A DNA stretch of 64,000 nt from Lathyrus oleraceus (Eukaryota > Streptophyta > Magnoliopsida > Fabales > Fabaceae), in NCBI RefSeq assembly GCF_024323335.1, contig NC_066581.1, positions 227,866,539 through 227,930,538 of the forward strand. The letters run 5' to 3'. Below, in pieces: positions 1-12,935 of the stretch. Made by a program: the position numbers and the translations under genes. The notes under the pieces are model-generated. The model made no database searches and was not told the DNA's origin. It was given only the letters and a program-made list of their open reading frames with translations. The stretch's first letter is position 1, and the number at the start of each line of letters is the position of its first letter.

Positions 1-2470
1 TTCTTTTCATCTTGATCTCCACTGAAATTTGAATAAGTGTAGCCATATAATTATGCATATATGTTGATCTTCATCTGCCTCAAACATCCATACACCATGT
101 GCAATCGTATCCTTTATGTGTCTCAACACCCTCTTAATTGTAGTGAGATGACATTCTTGAGTTTTCTCCATGAATCTACTTAACAATCTGACACTTTGAC
201 AAATGTCTGACATGGTATTGCAAAGATACCTCAAGGATCCAATGATTTGTTTGTACAATGTCGCACTTACAAACTCATCATTTGTCTCATTCCTCAACTT
301 TGCTCCAATTTATAATGGTGTAGCCGTTGCATTATAGTTGCTCATCTTGAACATACCTCTTTTGGTGCAGGAACACTCATATGCCTGTGTCTTTGAACTT
401 TATCCCTAAGAAATATGACAAATTCCCTAGGTCGGACATTTCAAACTCTTGCATCAACTTCGTCTTTACTTTTCTTATCTCAACTTCATATGCACCTATA
501 ATCGACAAATCATCTACGTACAGGCATATGACGATTCAACTGACCATGTTTACATAATTGGCATACACACCATGTTCAGAGACGCACTTCATGAAACCTG
601 CATCAATCAGGTAACCATTTATTCTCTTATTTTAGGCTCTCGGAGCTTGCTTCAAACCATAGAGAGATTTCCTCAATTTGTACCCCTTCGACTCCTACTT
701 TTTAATTTCAAATCCTGATGGTTCACTGACATATACTTCTTCTTCCAAAGCTCCATTCAGAAATGTTGATTTTACATCCAACTGATGTATCTTCCACCCT
801 CTGTATGTTGTTGTCGACACAACAATTATGATTGTCTCCAGCCTTGCAACAGGTGTGTAGACTTCGTCCAAATAAATACCAGGTTTTTGCAGAAAACCTC
901 TCACCACTAGTTTTTCCTTATACTTGGCAATTTCTCCATACATACTTCTTTTTAGCTTGTAAACTCACTTTACATCAATTGGCTTCTTGATTGACTTTTC
1001 GACAAGCTCCCATGTCTTGTTCTTCTCGATTGACCCAAGTTATTCTTTCATGGTTGTTAACAAACTCAAATTGTTCATGGCTTGATCCAAATTGATTGGT
1101 TCTGCTTCAGACATCATCATCGCTTCTTTTATTAAGTCACCGTCTACATCGACTACTTGATATGTAAATCTCTCATATCTAGCTAGCCTAATCGAATCAG
1201 TTCTTGCTATAGTCGATCTTTTAACATTTTGCTCAGGTGGTTCTTCATTTTGATTTGTTGGGACTTCAATTTGTTGGTTTTCTTCAAACACAATTGTGAT
1301 TGTATTTGAATCCTTTTGAACTGAACTTTGATTCTAATCCCGCCCTTTGCTTTCATCCATTAGAACATCTCGAGTGATCACTAGTTTATCATTATTTAGT
1401 GAATACAACTTGTATGCACCCGTTGAATGATAACCTATGAGCACCATAGTCTGACTTCGATCATTTAGTTTCTTTCACAATTTTTTAGGTACATGCATGA
1501 ATCATATTGATCCAAAAACTCTAAGATGACTAACATTCGACTTCACACTCGTCCAAGCCTCATAAGGAGTGTTCTCAACAATCTTCTTGGTTGGACATCT
1601 ATTTAGTATGTATAATGTTGTCGAAGTTGCTTCAGCCCAAAATCTCTTTGGCATATATTTAGCTTTCAACATGCTCTTAGTCATGTTCAGTATACTTCGA
1701 TTCTTCCTCTCAGCTATGCCATTATATTGAAGTGCATAGGATGCAACGACCTCATGCTTTATACCCTCCTAATTGCAAAATCTATTAAATTCTCGATAGG
1801 TGTATTCACCACTACCACCAGTTCTCAATTTCTTCTACTTGCATCTACTTTACTTTTCGACATGCAATTTGAACTTCTTGAACTGTGTGAATACCTCACT
1901 CTTCCTTTCTATAAGATAAATCCACGTATATCTAGTGAGTTCATCTATAAATGTTAAAGTCGTAGTTACCTCCATTTGACATCACTTCAAATGGTCCACA
2001 CACATTAGAATGAACTAACTCTAGCTTATCCTCCGACCTCATTGGCAAGTCATGTTTGAATGCTTTCCTAGCCTACTTTGCTTTGCAACATTCCTCACAC
2101 ACCTGACTTGGTTCCTTCATGTGAGATAAACCATACACCATCTACTTCTACTTGAGCATACCTAAACTTCTGAAGTTTATATGTCCATACATATGATGCC
2201 GCAACTAGTTATTGTCTTCTTCTATAGTCAAAGCAAGACATTTGTGATCAATTGGATTGATCTTCACTTTGAAGATCCTGTTGTCTGCCAAGGGTACATT
2301 CAGAATCATCCTGCCATCACTATGATACACCTTCATATGATTCTTTTCTATCTTCATTTTGTACCCTTTTGCAAGTAATTGACATACATTTATCAAGTTA
2401 CTTGTCATTGATGGTACATACAACACATCAGTGATACTGACTTTTCGACCATCCTTCCTGACAACAAAAA
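1..2470 (-). pseudogene. pol: copia pol: pre-integrase, integrase, RT start, broken
   Basis: In minus-strand order: the tail of the protease and pre-integrase region (2426-2205, with LYVPSMTSNLINV), a decayed integrase (about 2200-1500, ending in the RFWAEA..YILNRCPTK block at 1684-1502), an acidic linker (1291-1040), RT (943-695, with GFLQKPGIYLDEVYTPVARL and LDVKSTFLNG), and the RT to RNase H connection at 297-7 (GSLRYLCNTMSDICQSVRLLS). The RT palm region between 690 and 300 is heavily decayed. Multiple stops and frame changes split it. Normally this polyprotein copies and integrates the element. Confidence 0.85.
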
Positions 2471-2474
2471 TATC

Positions 2475-3570
2475 TCATTTTTCACCCGATGTGATGTGTC
2501 TTCCATCTGCAAACTTTATCATTTTCTCGATCGATTCATCTAGCTTGGTGAACCAGTTTTTATTACCAGTCATGTGGTTATTGCATCCTGAATCCAAATA
2601 CCACATGTTGGTTTGCTCAATGTTCAACTGAGTGTTGGCCATGAGTAGCACATCATCAGAATCATTATCTTCAACATGTGCATATTTCACTTCATCATTA
2701 TCTTTTGCTTGTGCTTCCTTCTTTCTTCGACAGTCTCGAGTATAGTGATCAAATCCTTGATAGTTGTAACACTGCACCTCTTTCAAGTCAACTTTCTTCC
2801 CATAATACTTGTTACCCATGCCTTTCTTGGTTGAATCATAGTGATTCTTTGATTTCTTGCTTGATTTCTCAGCATTAACAAGATTCTTACCCTTCTCTTT
2901 CCCAGATTTCTTGACGAATATTACTTGTGTTGTCTGTTCAACCACCTTCTCCATTTCCGAGTTCCTCTACTTCAACCTCATCTCACGAGCCTCTAATGAA
3001 GCTTGAAGTTCTTCTAACTTCATCTCAGTTAGGTTCTTGGACTCTTCAATTGGCACTGCAATGTAATTAAACTTTGTAGTCATAGATCTCAACACTTTCT
3101 CAATCTTCTATGAATCATTGATTGATTCACCACACAACTTCATCTGGTTCGTTAGCAGCACAACACATGAAAGATATTCCGAGACTGATTCATCTTCCTT
3201 CATCTGAGTCATCTCAAATTGTTTTCTCAACGTCTGCAACTTCACCCTTTTCAGTTTTTCATCTCTGTCGTACAAGCTTTTCAACTTGTCCCACGCTCCT
3301 TTCTTCGTTTCTTCTTCGATAATCTTCTCAAACACATTAGAATCCATACACTAGTGAATCAAGAACAAGTCTTTTCTATCTTTCTTTCTTCGTTCCTTGT
3401 GCGCAGTTTGCTAAGCATCATCTATATTCGTTTCCAATGTCGGTACTCCATCGTTCACGATTTCAGACATATCTTGACCTTCATTTGTGCAACCCGCTGT
3501 TCATAGTTCTACCCTTTGAAACCAGTACATTCGCTAGAAATTGCGTTGATGTTGTTGTTCCGTTTTCCAT
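2475..3570 (-). pseudogene. gag: copia gag plus start of protease, broken
   Basis: The likely start is the ATG at 3570-3568 (MENGTTTST), in the position expected downstream of the primer binding site. The UBN2-type gag core is visible at 3347-3108, with the QTLRKQFEMTQMKEDESVSEY block. A zinc knuckle lies near 2775-2730 (CYNYQGFDHYTRDC), with the second cysteine of CX2C replaced by Tyr. The protease active site region (YLDSGCNNHM) lies near 2605-2575. Gag would coat the RNA and form the particle. Stops at several points between 3570 and 3108, plus an altered knuckle, make it non-functional. Confidence 0.85.
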
Positions 3571-3599
3571 TACAGATTCTCTCTAAGTCACGAGCAGGC

Positions 3600-3611
3600 T
3601 CCTTGATACCA
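3600..3611 (-). promoter_or_regulatory. Primer binding site (tRNA-iMet type)
   Basis: The minus strand reads TGGTATCAAGGAGC just inside the LTR, close to the usual copia motif complementary to the 3' end of initiator Met-tRNA. It primes minus-strand DNA synthesis and sets the LTR edge and element orientation. Confidence 0.7.
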
Positions 3612-3614
3612 ATT

Positions 3615-3948
3615 TGTTGGAACAAAAGTTTTCAAGAAAGATAAAAGACAGATAAGAAGAAGAGAGAAAAGAGAGAAAACTGTAAACTGAATTATAAAAA
3701 TTAGGATTGAGTGTAGTTATGTTTACATCATACAAGACCTTTTTTATAGTCAACTAAGGCTCATACCCAAACTATACAAACCGACTCAAGCCCAAAACGA
3801 ACAAAATGTAAAATAAAAAATTACTACATTTCGATACTACTATATTTCGACTCTGTCGAATACAACTAACTACAACAACTTCGATTAACTACTTCGACCT
3901 AGTCGAATGCTAGCTTTCAATTAAAACTTCGAATTAAAACTTCTAACA
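3615..3948 (-). repeat. 5' LTR of the left copia element
   Basis: On the minus strand this 334-bp LTR starts TGTTAGAAG and ends TTCCAACA, with short inverted ends (TGTT / AACA). A TATA-like box lies on the minus strand at about 3740-3747, followed by a pyrimidine-rich leader. The outer half is rich in TTCGA/TCGAA motifs. The boundary is fixed by the primer binding site directly beside it. The second LTR is outside the window, so no LTR pair comparison is possible. Confidence 0.8.
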
Positions 3949-6900
3949 CTCTTGTTGATTGACCGAAAGTAGCAATTACAAACTAAATTCAAATATCATT
4001 AATTACTACTTCTTTTAATTTCATTAATTACTATTAACAACTACTCATTCTAAATAACATATATTTTGTAAAAGAGATAAGCGAGAAGAATATGACATCG
4101 ATCGAAACAAGACAAACAGTACAAAGTAAAATAATAATAATAATAATAAAATCATGTGAGTAATTTTGCAAAAATAATATTATTCTATCCATCTCAAGAT
4201 AAAATATTTTTAAAATTGTTGCACAAAAATTAAGAAGAAGAATAAATGAAAGACTAAATATAACAATTTTACAAAATCGTTATTAATTGTTATTGATTAC
4301 ATATTTATTATTATAAATGTTGAATGAGATTTAATGTTTTGAGAGTAGTAGAAACAATATTAATTAATAAAAAACTGATACAAATAAATTAATGTTGCAT
4401 TCAAAATTTTTTAGACTAAAAAAACATTAATTTTTAGATAGAGGAGTATTTCATTGTGGAGAGTAATTAATACACCAACCAACTTTCACAATCACTGGTG
4501 TCCATATATGACTCTGCAAGTGTGGGGAAGGCGAAGTAATTGTACTTGCATGCGTTATGCATGGTTCATCTCAGCGTGGTATAGTGGTTGAAGCATGTTA
4601 CCCTACCTTGGTAATGTATAGTGCATATATTTAAAAATATACAAATACAAATATTTTTAACTGATTCTTATCTTATTCTTTTATAGCTTTTTTCTTTTTC
4701 TCCCTTGTCGTTATAGGCATCTTTAATTTAATGCATATGATTATGACATGAGGTCTTTTTATCTTGACAGAAAGCTATAGATAAATGGGGCTATATTCTT
4801 CGGTCGCATAACAATGTTCAAGACAGGCACATGGTAGGGTCCAAATGTCCAATATTATAACTGGATATGTTCCTTCCTATATACTGTATATAGTTGTTAG
4901 GTGAGAACGATAAACCGTTAAACTTAAGATCAACCGAATCATTTTTCATTAGAATGAAGGATAAATTAATATAAAACTATTGAAATACAATACTCTTTTT
5001 GAATTTGGTTGGGTGTTGCTGGCGAATGCATCTCCTAGTTTGTCATCTATGTGTCAAGTACATCACAAATATTGACACAATTGATACCAACTACATCTTC
5101 AACAATTTTTTTCCATTAACAACCCACCAACAATGGTGTCAAGTAACAATTTCGGATGATGTAAAAACTCTTTTTTAAAGATGTGGATTTGATTCAAATC
5201 ATCAAAAATATGATTTGGATAGCGTCACAATATTGACTTTTATCTTTCTCATGCTTCATATAACGTTTGAGTTGCACGTTATGAAAAAAATTTATTGTTC
5301 TTTTTGCTTCCATGAACTTATTTTGAGAGAATATATGTTTAAGGAACTTCACTTCCAATACATTTCAATTAATTATGATTTTATGTAGTTTAATTAAGGT
5401 ACCAATCTTTTTCCTCCACCGGAAGAGAATATGGAAAGAACATCATAAACACATTTTTTTAATTCTTTTTCAACTTCAAGGGTTTCTGATGTCTCATAAA
5501 ATTTCGGTAAACGGTTGTACGGATCTCCATGATCAAGTCTTGTAAAAGGATTAATAAATTATTTCAACTAACCCTATTTTTTATTTTCATCTACCTTGAC
5601 TTTATTTGAAGTAATCCCAAATGAGCTAGTATTTTTGGATTGTTAAAATACGGAATTACGTCACCAACATTGTTTATGTGGTTGTTGTTGCCATTGTTGT
5701 TATAGCTCCTATTGTTGTTTTTGACAACTTATGTAGATCTTGATTTTACTTCGTTTCTCGTCGATCCTATGATTTGTCCTTTCAGTTTTTGGATCAAAAT
5801 GAACTATATATTTTTGTCTCACATAAACTAGCAAACATGTCTGAAGTAACAAGAAAAACAATAAAAGTTAAAAAGTTAAGATACTTACGGATATAAAAAA
5901 TTCACAGTGACTTAAAATGATAATAGTCAAAAATAAGTTAAAATTTTGTCATTCCCGGATAACAACATTATTTTGTTGGTCTTTTTATTGTCGCTTTTAA
6001 ATAGAAATCGGTGTAGCGGTTGTGCTAACAAAAATCACAATGCAATGAGTAAACTCGTATCCATAAGGAACGAGAAATATAATATATTTACAATAATTAC
6101 TATTTTAAGTATGAAAATGAGTTTTGGTTGTTGAAAAAAGTTTTATGTTCATAAAAAGAAATGAAAATAGTAGAACTATTAGTGAAATATATTATTGGGG
6201 TTGAATGTTGCAACTATTATGATTTTATGCATATCAATTGATCAGTTATGCTCATTTTAATCTTCAATGTATATTATTTCATATTAGAAGCATAATTGAT
6301 TTTGATTGATGGCTTGCCATGGCGGGGAAATGCCAAGCATTTCTCATGGAGTGAAAGCAAGGGGTTCTGCATTAGGACGAAGTTATTCAATCACTATGTT
6401 TTTAACTTATAAGGTAGTATATATCATGTCTTCACGGATCTGGTTTGATTATGTTTAGGCTGAACAACTTTAGAATCTTTGTTTGACATCAGTCTAACTT
6501 CTTCTTCATGCACGATGAGGTTGATCATATTGATTTTTGTCTTTCTTTCCCCTTCTCTTTCTTCAATCGTTAGTAGTAGTATATTTGTCATTCCATAAGG
6601 ACGGGTTATAGGGTTATAGAGTCGTTGAAAGCCACGAGATTTCCACCATTTTTTGGATTCAGATCTAGCTCACAGATCTTTCATTGCTAAAGCATGTCAG
6701 TGTAGAGGACATTACACAAACTTTTGTCGTCTAGGGGGAATCCTGCTACCATGTGATTTACGAAGGTTCTCGTGATCTAGAAATCCTAGTATCGATCGAT
6801 CCTTACTTCATAATCTAGTGTTAGTCATTTCCAAGAATAGGTACTTTGATGATGGATCTCTGTCTGGCATTTCTTTCATGCGGATCTCATCGATGACAGA

Positions 6901-7383
6901 GAATTGAAGTGGTGCCAAGTTAGAGGATTCGATAGAGTTATTTGGTGCAACGTATAGGGTTATTTTCTCCATCTTACAGTGGTATTTGTAGATATCTGGA
7001 TTATAATCAAGAATGACATGTTCATAGAATTTGATCATGGAATTTGTGGGATACCTATGTTGTTTCCTAAAGACAATGTCATTATTCCATATTGGAACCA
7101 GGATTTGTGTTTATTGAAGACGTAGAACTCTAAAATAAGTGATGTTTATCTCTAACACAGTGGCGTGAGGTGGATCTGCAAGGTTAACAATCTAACACTC
7201 ATGCCAGTCACAGATTCCAAGATGAGTATAGTGAAAAGTGGAGATCAGAAAAGTGTACATTGAATCTCACATGTGCGGATTACATATGTTGGATAATCTT
7301 GATTGGGCTTGTGTATGATTGGGCCTTTGACCGACCCATAACACAAATTGTCACCTACTGATCAACAACGATATATATGTATG
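3949..7383. other. AT-rich DNA without a recognisable gene
   Basis: I find no ORF with family features here. It contains an imperfect MITE-like unit at 4178-4454, an ATA/ATT-rich patch near 4131-4148, and short ORFs at 5946-6134 (+) and 6808-7038 (-) that I cannot assign. The stretch 6600-7300 has fewer stops than its surroundings and may be an old coding remnant of a transposable element, but no motif supports a family. Confidence 0.5.
4178..4454. mobile_element. Possible degenerate MITE
   Basis: The left end (TATTCTATCCATCTCAAGAT) and the inverted right end (ATACTCCTCTATCTAAAAAT) resemble each other and the common plant MITE terminus of the TACTCCCTCCGTC type. The length of about 280 bp and AT-rich interior fit. 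The ends are too diverged for me to fix the TIR or TSD. Confidence 0.35.
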
Positions 7384-7618
7384 TGAAGGAGAATAGCGAT
7401 CCAAAACACAACGGAATTTAAAAATTTTCCTTAAGTAATCCTTACAAATGGGCATGATCAGTGATAGAATCGTTACCTCTTGTGGCGATTGAAACCTTTG
7501 ATGCAGATCTAAAGAGTGATCACAAATGTTGAATGGTGACAACGCCTCTACTCAGTCCACACGAACGAATTCCTTCAATCTCAGTGCTAGCTGCTACGAA
7601 TGAAGGCTTTGAGTGAGT

Positions 7619-7663
<45 letters not shown>

Positions 7664-8758
7664 AATTTCATATATATAAATGCTTCTGCACAAGGGTTCA
7701 ATTTATAGAATCACTTGTGTGGGTTGTAAGATAAAAAGCTCACTTAAGTGTATGTGGCCCATATCTTATGATATACCAAAATCACTTAAGCACGTGGTAC
7801 CTTACCATATTTCGTATTCTGCTTAAGGGCATTGTACCTTACGATGTTCTATAATTCACTTAAGTGCATTGTACCTTACGGCGTTCCTTATTTACTCTAT
7901 CTCTAATCAATTCGTGCTTTTGTGTGTGACCCTGTAGGTTCTCGCGACATTGGTAATTATATTAAATCACATATTTAACATAATAAACAGTGAGCGGTAT
8001 CTAGCAACACATCACTGCTACCCAAGACGTGAAAATGTCATGTAATCTGACAAATCCTTTTGTGATAATACTTATGTGTACAATTACTCTTTTTCCCTTA
8101 TGTCTATATTGAACACAAGGCATAGACCGTGTCATCCTTGTCCAGTTCAATATTGGGCCCTTAGACATTTATCCTGTTATGTAGGATGGGCAAATTCCAT
8201 CTAGGTCACTTATCTCCCTCAGCATGCTTCGTGGAGTATCCATCAACTGTCTTTATGGTCATCCAGTTACAGACAACGTTTGATCAGCAATAAGGCACTC
8301 GACTCTACATCTAGGATCCATAATGGTTTCAGGTCGAAGGGTGGTATACACCACTATCACCATGAGAATAACTTATGACACTTTGCATAACATTCTATAT
8401 AATATTCTTATAGCGGGTCAATCCAATATAAATATTACTATGAATATTCATACCTATGTTTAAGACTTGATAACTTCTTATCCATGATCCATGAGATGTG
8501 ATCATCAGTCTATATACATAATAGTCTTAATGCTTTAATGTTATCCCACTTTACAACAAAGCTCGACTACAAATACTTTAAGAATATTGTCCTTATGTTT
8601 AATGGAATCTCATGATTAAGTCACACTTGATACATTAAACGGACTAGCTATTCTAGGGACTTTATTAAACAAACATAATAAAGAAAAAGTCTTTTATTAT
8701 TAATAAATAATTCGATACAAGTACCAAAAGTATTGGCCTCTTAGGGTTTGCACCAACA
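7384..8758 (-). mobile_element. Solo LTR, 1375 bp (copy 1)
   Basis: Its plus-strand edges are TGAAGGAGAA and CACCAACA. It closely resembles 40342-41685 over its whole length and in the same orientation. Flanking 5-mers GTATG (7379-7383) and GTTTG (8759-8763) are a near-perfect target duplication. There is no coding capacity, and TG..CA ends with a 5-bp duplication fit a solo LTR left by recombination between two LTRs. The strand is given from the minus-strand start TGTTGGTG, which is typical of copia LTRs; orientation is therefore inferred. A GA microsatellite sits at 7623-7659. Confidence 0.75.
7623..7659. repeat. (GA)n microsatellite inside solo LTR copy 1
   Basis: An uninterrupted run of about 18 GA units, preceded by GTGA units. 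The equivalent site in copy 2 (about 40571-40587) is much shorter, so the tract has changed length since the copies split. Confidence 0.9.
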
Positions 8759-9066
8759 GTTTGAAATAGCACCACAATATCATTCGTATTGTTTATTGAT
8801 AATCTTATTTCTCATAAACAATATGAAAGTATTATGCTTCAGTAATATGTGTGAATACCATACCTAGAACTATGTTTAGACATAACTCATGATAAATGAT
8901 TATCTATGTGTAAATCTAACTGAACCTCTTGGCATCAACTAGATACTCATATCATGTTATAAACGATCATTACCTTCAAAGCATAACCACGAATTACCCT
9001 TGGTATAAACCTATGAGATTCTATCATCGTCTGATAGATCAACAAGCTTAATACATATATAACAGG
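8759..9066. other. Intergenic spacer, no gene seen
   Basis: AT-rich unique-looking DNA between the solo LTR and the next LTR. I recognise no motif or ORF. Its last five bases (ACAGG, 9062-9066) would be a target duplication half for the LTR that begins at 9067. Confidence 0.5.
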
Positions 9067-9501
9067 TGTCGCACCTCGAAAAATGAGAATACGACCTAGC
9101 GAAGCGCAATCGCACGCTCGCATGATGGACTAAACAGAGTCGCCATCGAACATATATTTATTCCTAAAAAGGAAAGGGGAAATATCAATAAAATCCAAGA
9201 AAGAACGACAATGATTATGGTCGTCGCAACCAAATTAGGGTCCGGGAGTCGATTACGCAAGGGGAAGGTATTAGCATCCCTCACGTCCATTGTACTCAAC
9301 GAGAACCATTAGGTTAATTGTGCACGTTAGTGTTAGTTGGAAATGTTAAGCTTCTCAAGTTATTAGGCGGGAAAGAAAGAAGGAGACTAAATCTAAGTTT
9401 TATTATTAATGGGTCTGACAAAATTTACAAATCCCGCTCCTACGTATCTCCGGGTGCAATAGAGAACTACGTAAGCTATAATTTTAGTCACCATAAATTT
9501 C

Positions 9502-9505
<4 letters not shown>
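9067..9505 (-). repeat. gypsy LTR fragment, 3' end outward
   Basis: The plus strand begins TGTCGCACCTCGAAAAATGA and matches 33201-33678 in the same direction, including the stretch after GAGAACTACGTAAGC. It also matches the reverse complement of 10942-11405. Two related copies have a primer binding site next to the GAGGTGCGACA end, so that end is the LTR 3' end and this fragment is on the minus strand. About 40 bp present in the other two copies (after GGGAAAGAAAG) is missing. It could be the 3' LTR of the minus-strand element whose 5' LTR is at 33201. Confidence 0.7.
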
Positions 9506-9669
<164 letters not shown>

Positions 9670-11405
9670 ATTTCTGTTAATATTGTTTTTAATATCTATT
9701 TTTTTATTCTGAGGTCTATTTCGATATTGTAGCAATGTGGATTCATTATAGATAGCGCATGTTGTGTTTAATTCTCTTTTTTTCAATTACTTTGAGTTGA
9801 TGTAAAATTTGTGATACTGTTATAATAATATTTTGGTTGTTGTTGTCTTTCATTGCGTTGCGATTTGGGAGTTAAAATCCAATTTGACTTCCGAAAATTG
9901 CTTGGACGCATAGATTATGTTGCTCGACTTCTTATAAAGTGATTCATATATGAGTCCACTTTAAGTTAGTTTAGAGCAAAATTCGATTTGCTTTCGATTT
10001 CGGTTGGATTTCGGTCTCGTGGCTTACTCTTTGGCCTTCTTACAATGAGCTCTTAAGCAATATCAACTTAATTTTAAATAATTTAAAATCTTTGTACATT
10101 AATCATTTTAATTTAATGTCAAACTGTTTTCTTAAATAAAATTTGAAGAAAAAGATTACTCTGGATGGAATATCCAGTCGTAATCCCGAATATTAGACCC
10201 AAGTTGTAAGAGCTTGCAAGTCATAAGTATTCGTCTTCTCTTCAAAACACTCTCATATTCAAATCTTTTTTCTCAATAAAATCTAGAGAAAAAGATTACC
10301 ATGGATGGAATATCTAGTCGTAATCCTGAATATTAGGCCCAAGTTGTAAGAGCTTGCAAGCCATAAATATTCGTCTTCTCTTTAAAATACTTGTAAATAT
10401 TCAAACTTCTTTTCTCAATAAAATTGAAAGAAAAAGATTACATGGATGAAATATCAAGTCGTAATCCTGAATATTAGGCCCAAGTTGTAAGAGCTTGCAA
10501 GCCATAAATATTCGTCTTCTCTTCAAAACACTTGTAAATATTCAAACCATTTTCATAATTAAGTTGGAAGAAAAAGACTACCTGGATGAAATATCTAGAT
10601 GTAGTCCCGAGTATTAGACCCAAGTTGTAAGAGCTTGCAAGTCATAAATATTCGTCTTTCAAGTCCAAAAATACATCCAACCAATCAAACTCTTTTCTTC
10701 GCCGTCATGCGGTCTTTAAAACCGTTTCATAAACGAAATACATCTTGTCTTAAGGTGATGTAAAGCAATGCTTCAGCCACAATTGTTGAGTTGAGATAAG
10801 TGACGTTTTTCCGAATGTTGATTTGTAAATCCATTCGATGTGTGGTATACAGCCGCTCCTCATCTGTTTTGGGTAAAACAGTGTTTTCGTTGATTAATAC
10901 AATATAACTTTCGCTAAAATCGACCAACAAACAAACATTTCCTACCCAGAACTACGTAAGCCTTGAGTTCTCTATTGCACCCAGAGATACGTAGGAGCAG
11001 GATTTGTAAATCTTGTCAGGCCCATTAATAAAAAAAACTTAGGGTTAGTCTCCTTCGTTGCAAAATCCAAAAACATTTTTCTCTCTTCTGTTCTTTCTTT
11101 CCCGCCTAATAACTTGAGAAGCTTAACATTTCCAACTAACACTAACGTGCACAATTAACCTAATGGTTCTCGTTGAATACAATGAACGTGAGGGATACTA
11201 ATACCTTCCCCTTGCATAATCGACTCCCGGACCCTAATTTGGTTGCGACGACCATAATCATTGTCGTTCTTTCTTGGGTTTTATTGATATTTCCCCTTTC
11301 CTTTTTAGGAATAAATATATGATCGATGGTGACTCTGTTTAGTCCATCATGCGAGCGTGCGATTATGCTTCGCTAGGTCGTATTCTCATTTTTCGAGGTG
11401 CGACA
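9670..11405 (+). repeat. gypsy 5' LTR, plus strand
   Basis: This LTR ends GAGGTGCGACA at 11405, directly followed by a primer binding site, so it is a 5' LTR on the plus strand. Its last 465 bp are the inverse of 9067-9486 and of the start of 33201. The upstream boundary is uncertain: it may begin at the TA palindrome, or at 9067 if the 9067-11405 unit (2339 bp) is one LTR with long inverted ends. Four copies of a roughly 140-bp repeat occupy 10121-10680. Confidence 0.6.
10121..10680 (+). repeat. Four tandem repeats of about 140 bp inside the LTR
   Basis: Each unit contains GAAAAAGATTA, a TGGATGGAATATCTAGTCG-like block, TAATCCTGAATATTAGGCCC, AGTTGTAAGAGCTTGCAAG and ATAAATATTCGTCTTCTC. The marker GAAAAAGATTA recurs near 10147, 10287, 10429 and 10568, giving the period. 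The units have diverged by point changes and small deletions. Confidence 0.85.
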
Positions 11406-11407
11406 GA

Positions 11408-11425
11408 TGACGACTCTGCTGGGGA
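11408..11425 (+). promoter_or_regulatory. Primer binding site, plus strand
   Basis: The sequence TGACGACTCTGCTGGGGA begins two bases after the LTR end. It differs at one base from the 18-mer used by the element at 17291 and by the minus-strand element at 33181. This defines a plus-strand gypsy element starting here. Confidence 0.8.
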
Positions 11426-11525
11426 ATGATGGAGACATATGGTAAAGGTGACTCATAAAAAAACAAAAAATGAGGGTAGAAACTCATTAGGGATAACAAT
11501 CCAGCTGGAGGAAAGACAACTAGGG

Positions 11526-12360
11526 AATACGCAAAGAGATTTTAACAACCGGTTCATACATGACCTGACAACACCGAAATATTCAAAGTATTTCAATAAC
11601 AAGTTCAAACATCACCTGACAACACTTAAATATTTAAAAAGTGCTCAATTAACAGGTTCATACATGACCTGACATCATTAGGGAACATACAACGTTTGAA
11701 CAACTGGTTCAGACATTGATCTGATGACGGCTTGAATATATAGGAAAGTTTAGTCAACAAGTTCATACATGACCTAACAACAATGGAAAAATCAAAGAAT
11801 CCCATCAATAGGTTCATACATGACCTGACCTATTGGAATATTCAAAGAGTTTCAATAACATGTTTGAACATGACCTGACAATACTGAAAAACATACAAAG
11901 CAAGTTTCATCAACAGGCTCATACATGACCTGACAACATTGGAAAATTCAAAGCGTTTCAACAACAGGTTCAAACATGACCTAACAATGTTAGAAAATCC
12001 AGGAAAATTTAATAGGTTCATACATGACCTCAACATTAGGATATTTAAAGAAAGTTTCACTCACAGGTTCAAACATGTCCTGACAACACTTGGGAAAAAA
12101 ATTAAAGGGGAGTTTTATCAACAAGTTCATACATGACCTGACGACATTGGAAAATTCAAAGAAAATATGTCCATAGGTTCATGCATAACTTGACAATTCT
12201 AGAGGTTTCATAGATATTTTAACAATAACTTCGTACGTGACCCGACAACAATAGAAAACCCAAAGAAAACTTCAACAACAGGTTCATACATGACCTGGCG
12301 ATATTGGAAAACATGCAAAGCAAGTATCATCAATAGGTTCATACCTGACCAGACACTTTA
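11526..12360 (+). repeat. Tandem array A, unit about 50-58 bp
   Basis: About 15 degenerate copies centred on GGTTCATACATGACCTGACA followed by a short block like ACATTGGAAAATTCAAAG and a TTTCAACAACA block. Spacing between successive ACATGACCTGAC motifs is 50-58 bp. Confidence 0.9.
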
Positions 12361-12649
12361 GAATACATCTGACAGTTCTGGAGATTTCTCACAAGAAATT
12401 CATTCGATCGAAGATTTTGAAGATTCCTAATAGGGAATTTATGCAAAACAAAGATAAGTAGGAGTCTTCTTATAAGTAGATCATCCGTGCAAAAGGCTAT
12501 GATGATTCTTTACAAAGAAAACAAACAAAACCAACATCATTGGTGTTTTCTAACACGAAAAACCTCCAAGCTTCTGGGAATTCCTCAAGATGACGAGCCA
12601 TACATGACTTTCACAGAACCATCCGGAAATACAGGGTAATCAAACTCTC

Positions 12650-12935
12650 TGTATGGGCCAATAACAATTGGACTTTGACCGTAAGTAACGGATTACAACC
12701 GGCTTTTAACGGATTTTGCCAACAACACTTGGACATTGACCGTAAGCAATGGATTACAACCAGCTTTTAACGGATTTTGCCAATAACAATTGGACTTTGA
12801 CTGTAAGAAATGGATTACAACCAGCTTTTAACGGATTTTGCTAACAACAATTGGACTTTGACTGTAAGCAATGGATTACAACCTGCTTTTAACGGATCTT
12901 GCCAACAACAATTGGACTTGACGAAAGTCATTAGT
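12650..12935 (+). repeat. Tandem array B, unit about 61 bp
   Basis: Four to five copies containing CAATTGGACTTTGAC, CGTAAGCAATGGATTACAAC and CTTTTAACGGATTTTGCCAA. The GGACTTTGAC marker recurs at about 61-bp steps. The copies are much better conserved than those in array A. Confidence 0.9.

Larger units (their letters stand above)
1..3948 (-). mobile_element. Ty1/copia LTR retrotransposon, 5' part, runs off the left edge
   Basis: Read on the minus strand, this holds a 5' LTR (3948 to 3615), a tRNA-iMet-type primer binding site, gag, protease, integrase and the start of reverse transcriptase, in the copia order (integrase before RT). The 3' LTR and RNase H lie beyond position 1. Every coding block is interrupted by stops, so it is an old, non-functional copy. 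The five bases outside the LTR at 3949-3953 (CTCTT) would be one half of the target duplication; the other half is outside the window. Confidence 0.9.

Noticed and set aside
4570..4625. tRNA-like GTGGTATAGTGGTT stretch
   Set aside because: It resembles a tRNA D-arm, but no T-loop or anticodon stem follows and no acceptor pairing is seen.
6808..7038. Minus-strand ORF of 76 codons
   Set aside because: No motif or composition supporting a gene; the surrounding region is stop-containing and may be an old element remnant.
7384..8758. Idea that the 1.4-kb unit is a complete non-autonomous element
   Set aside because: I see no primer site, polypurine tract or internal/LTR structure in it; TG..CA ends and a 5-bp duplication fit a solo LTR better.
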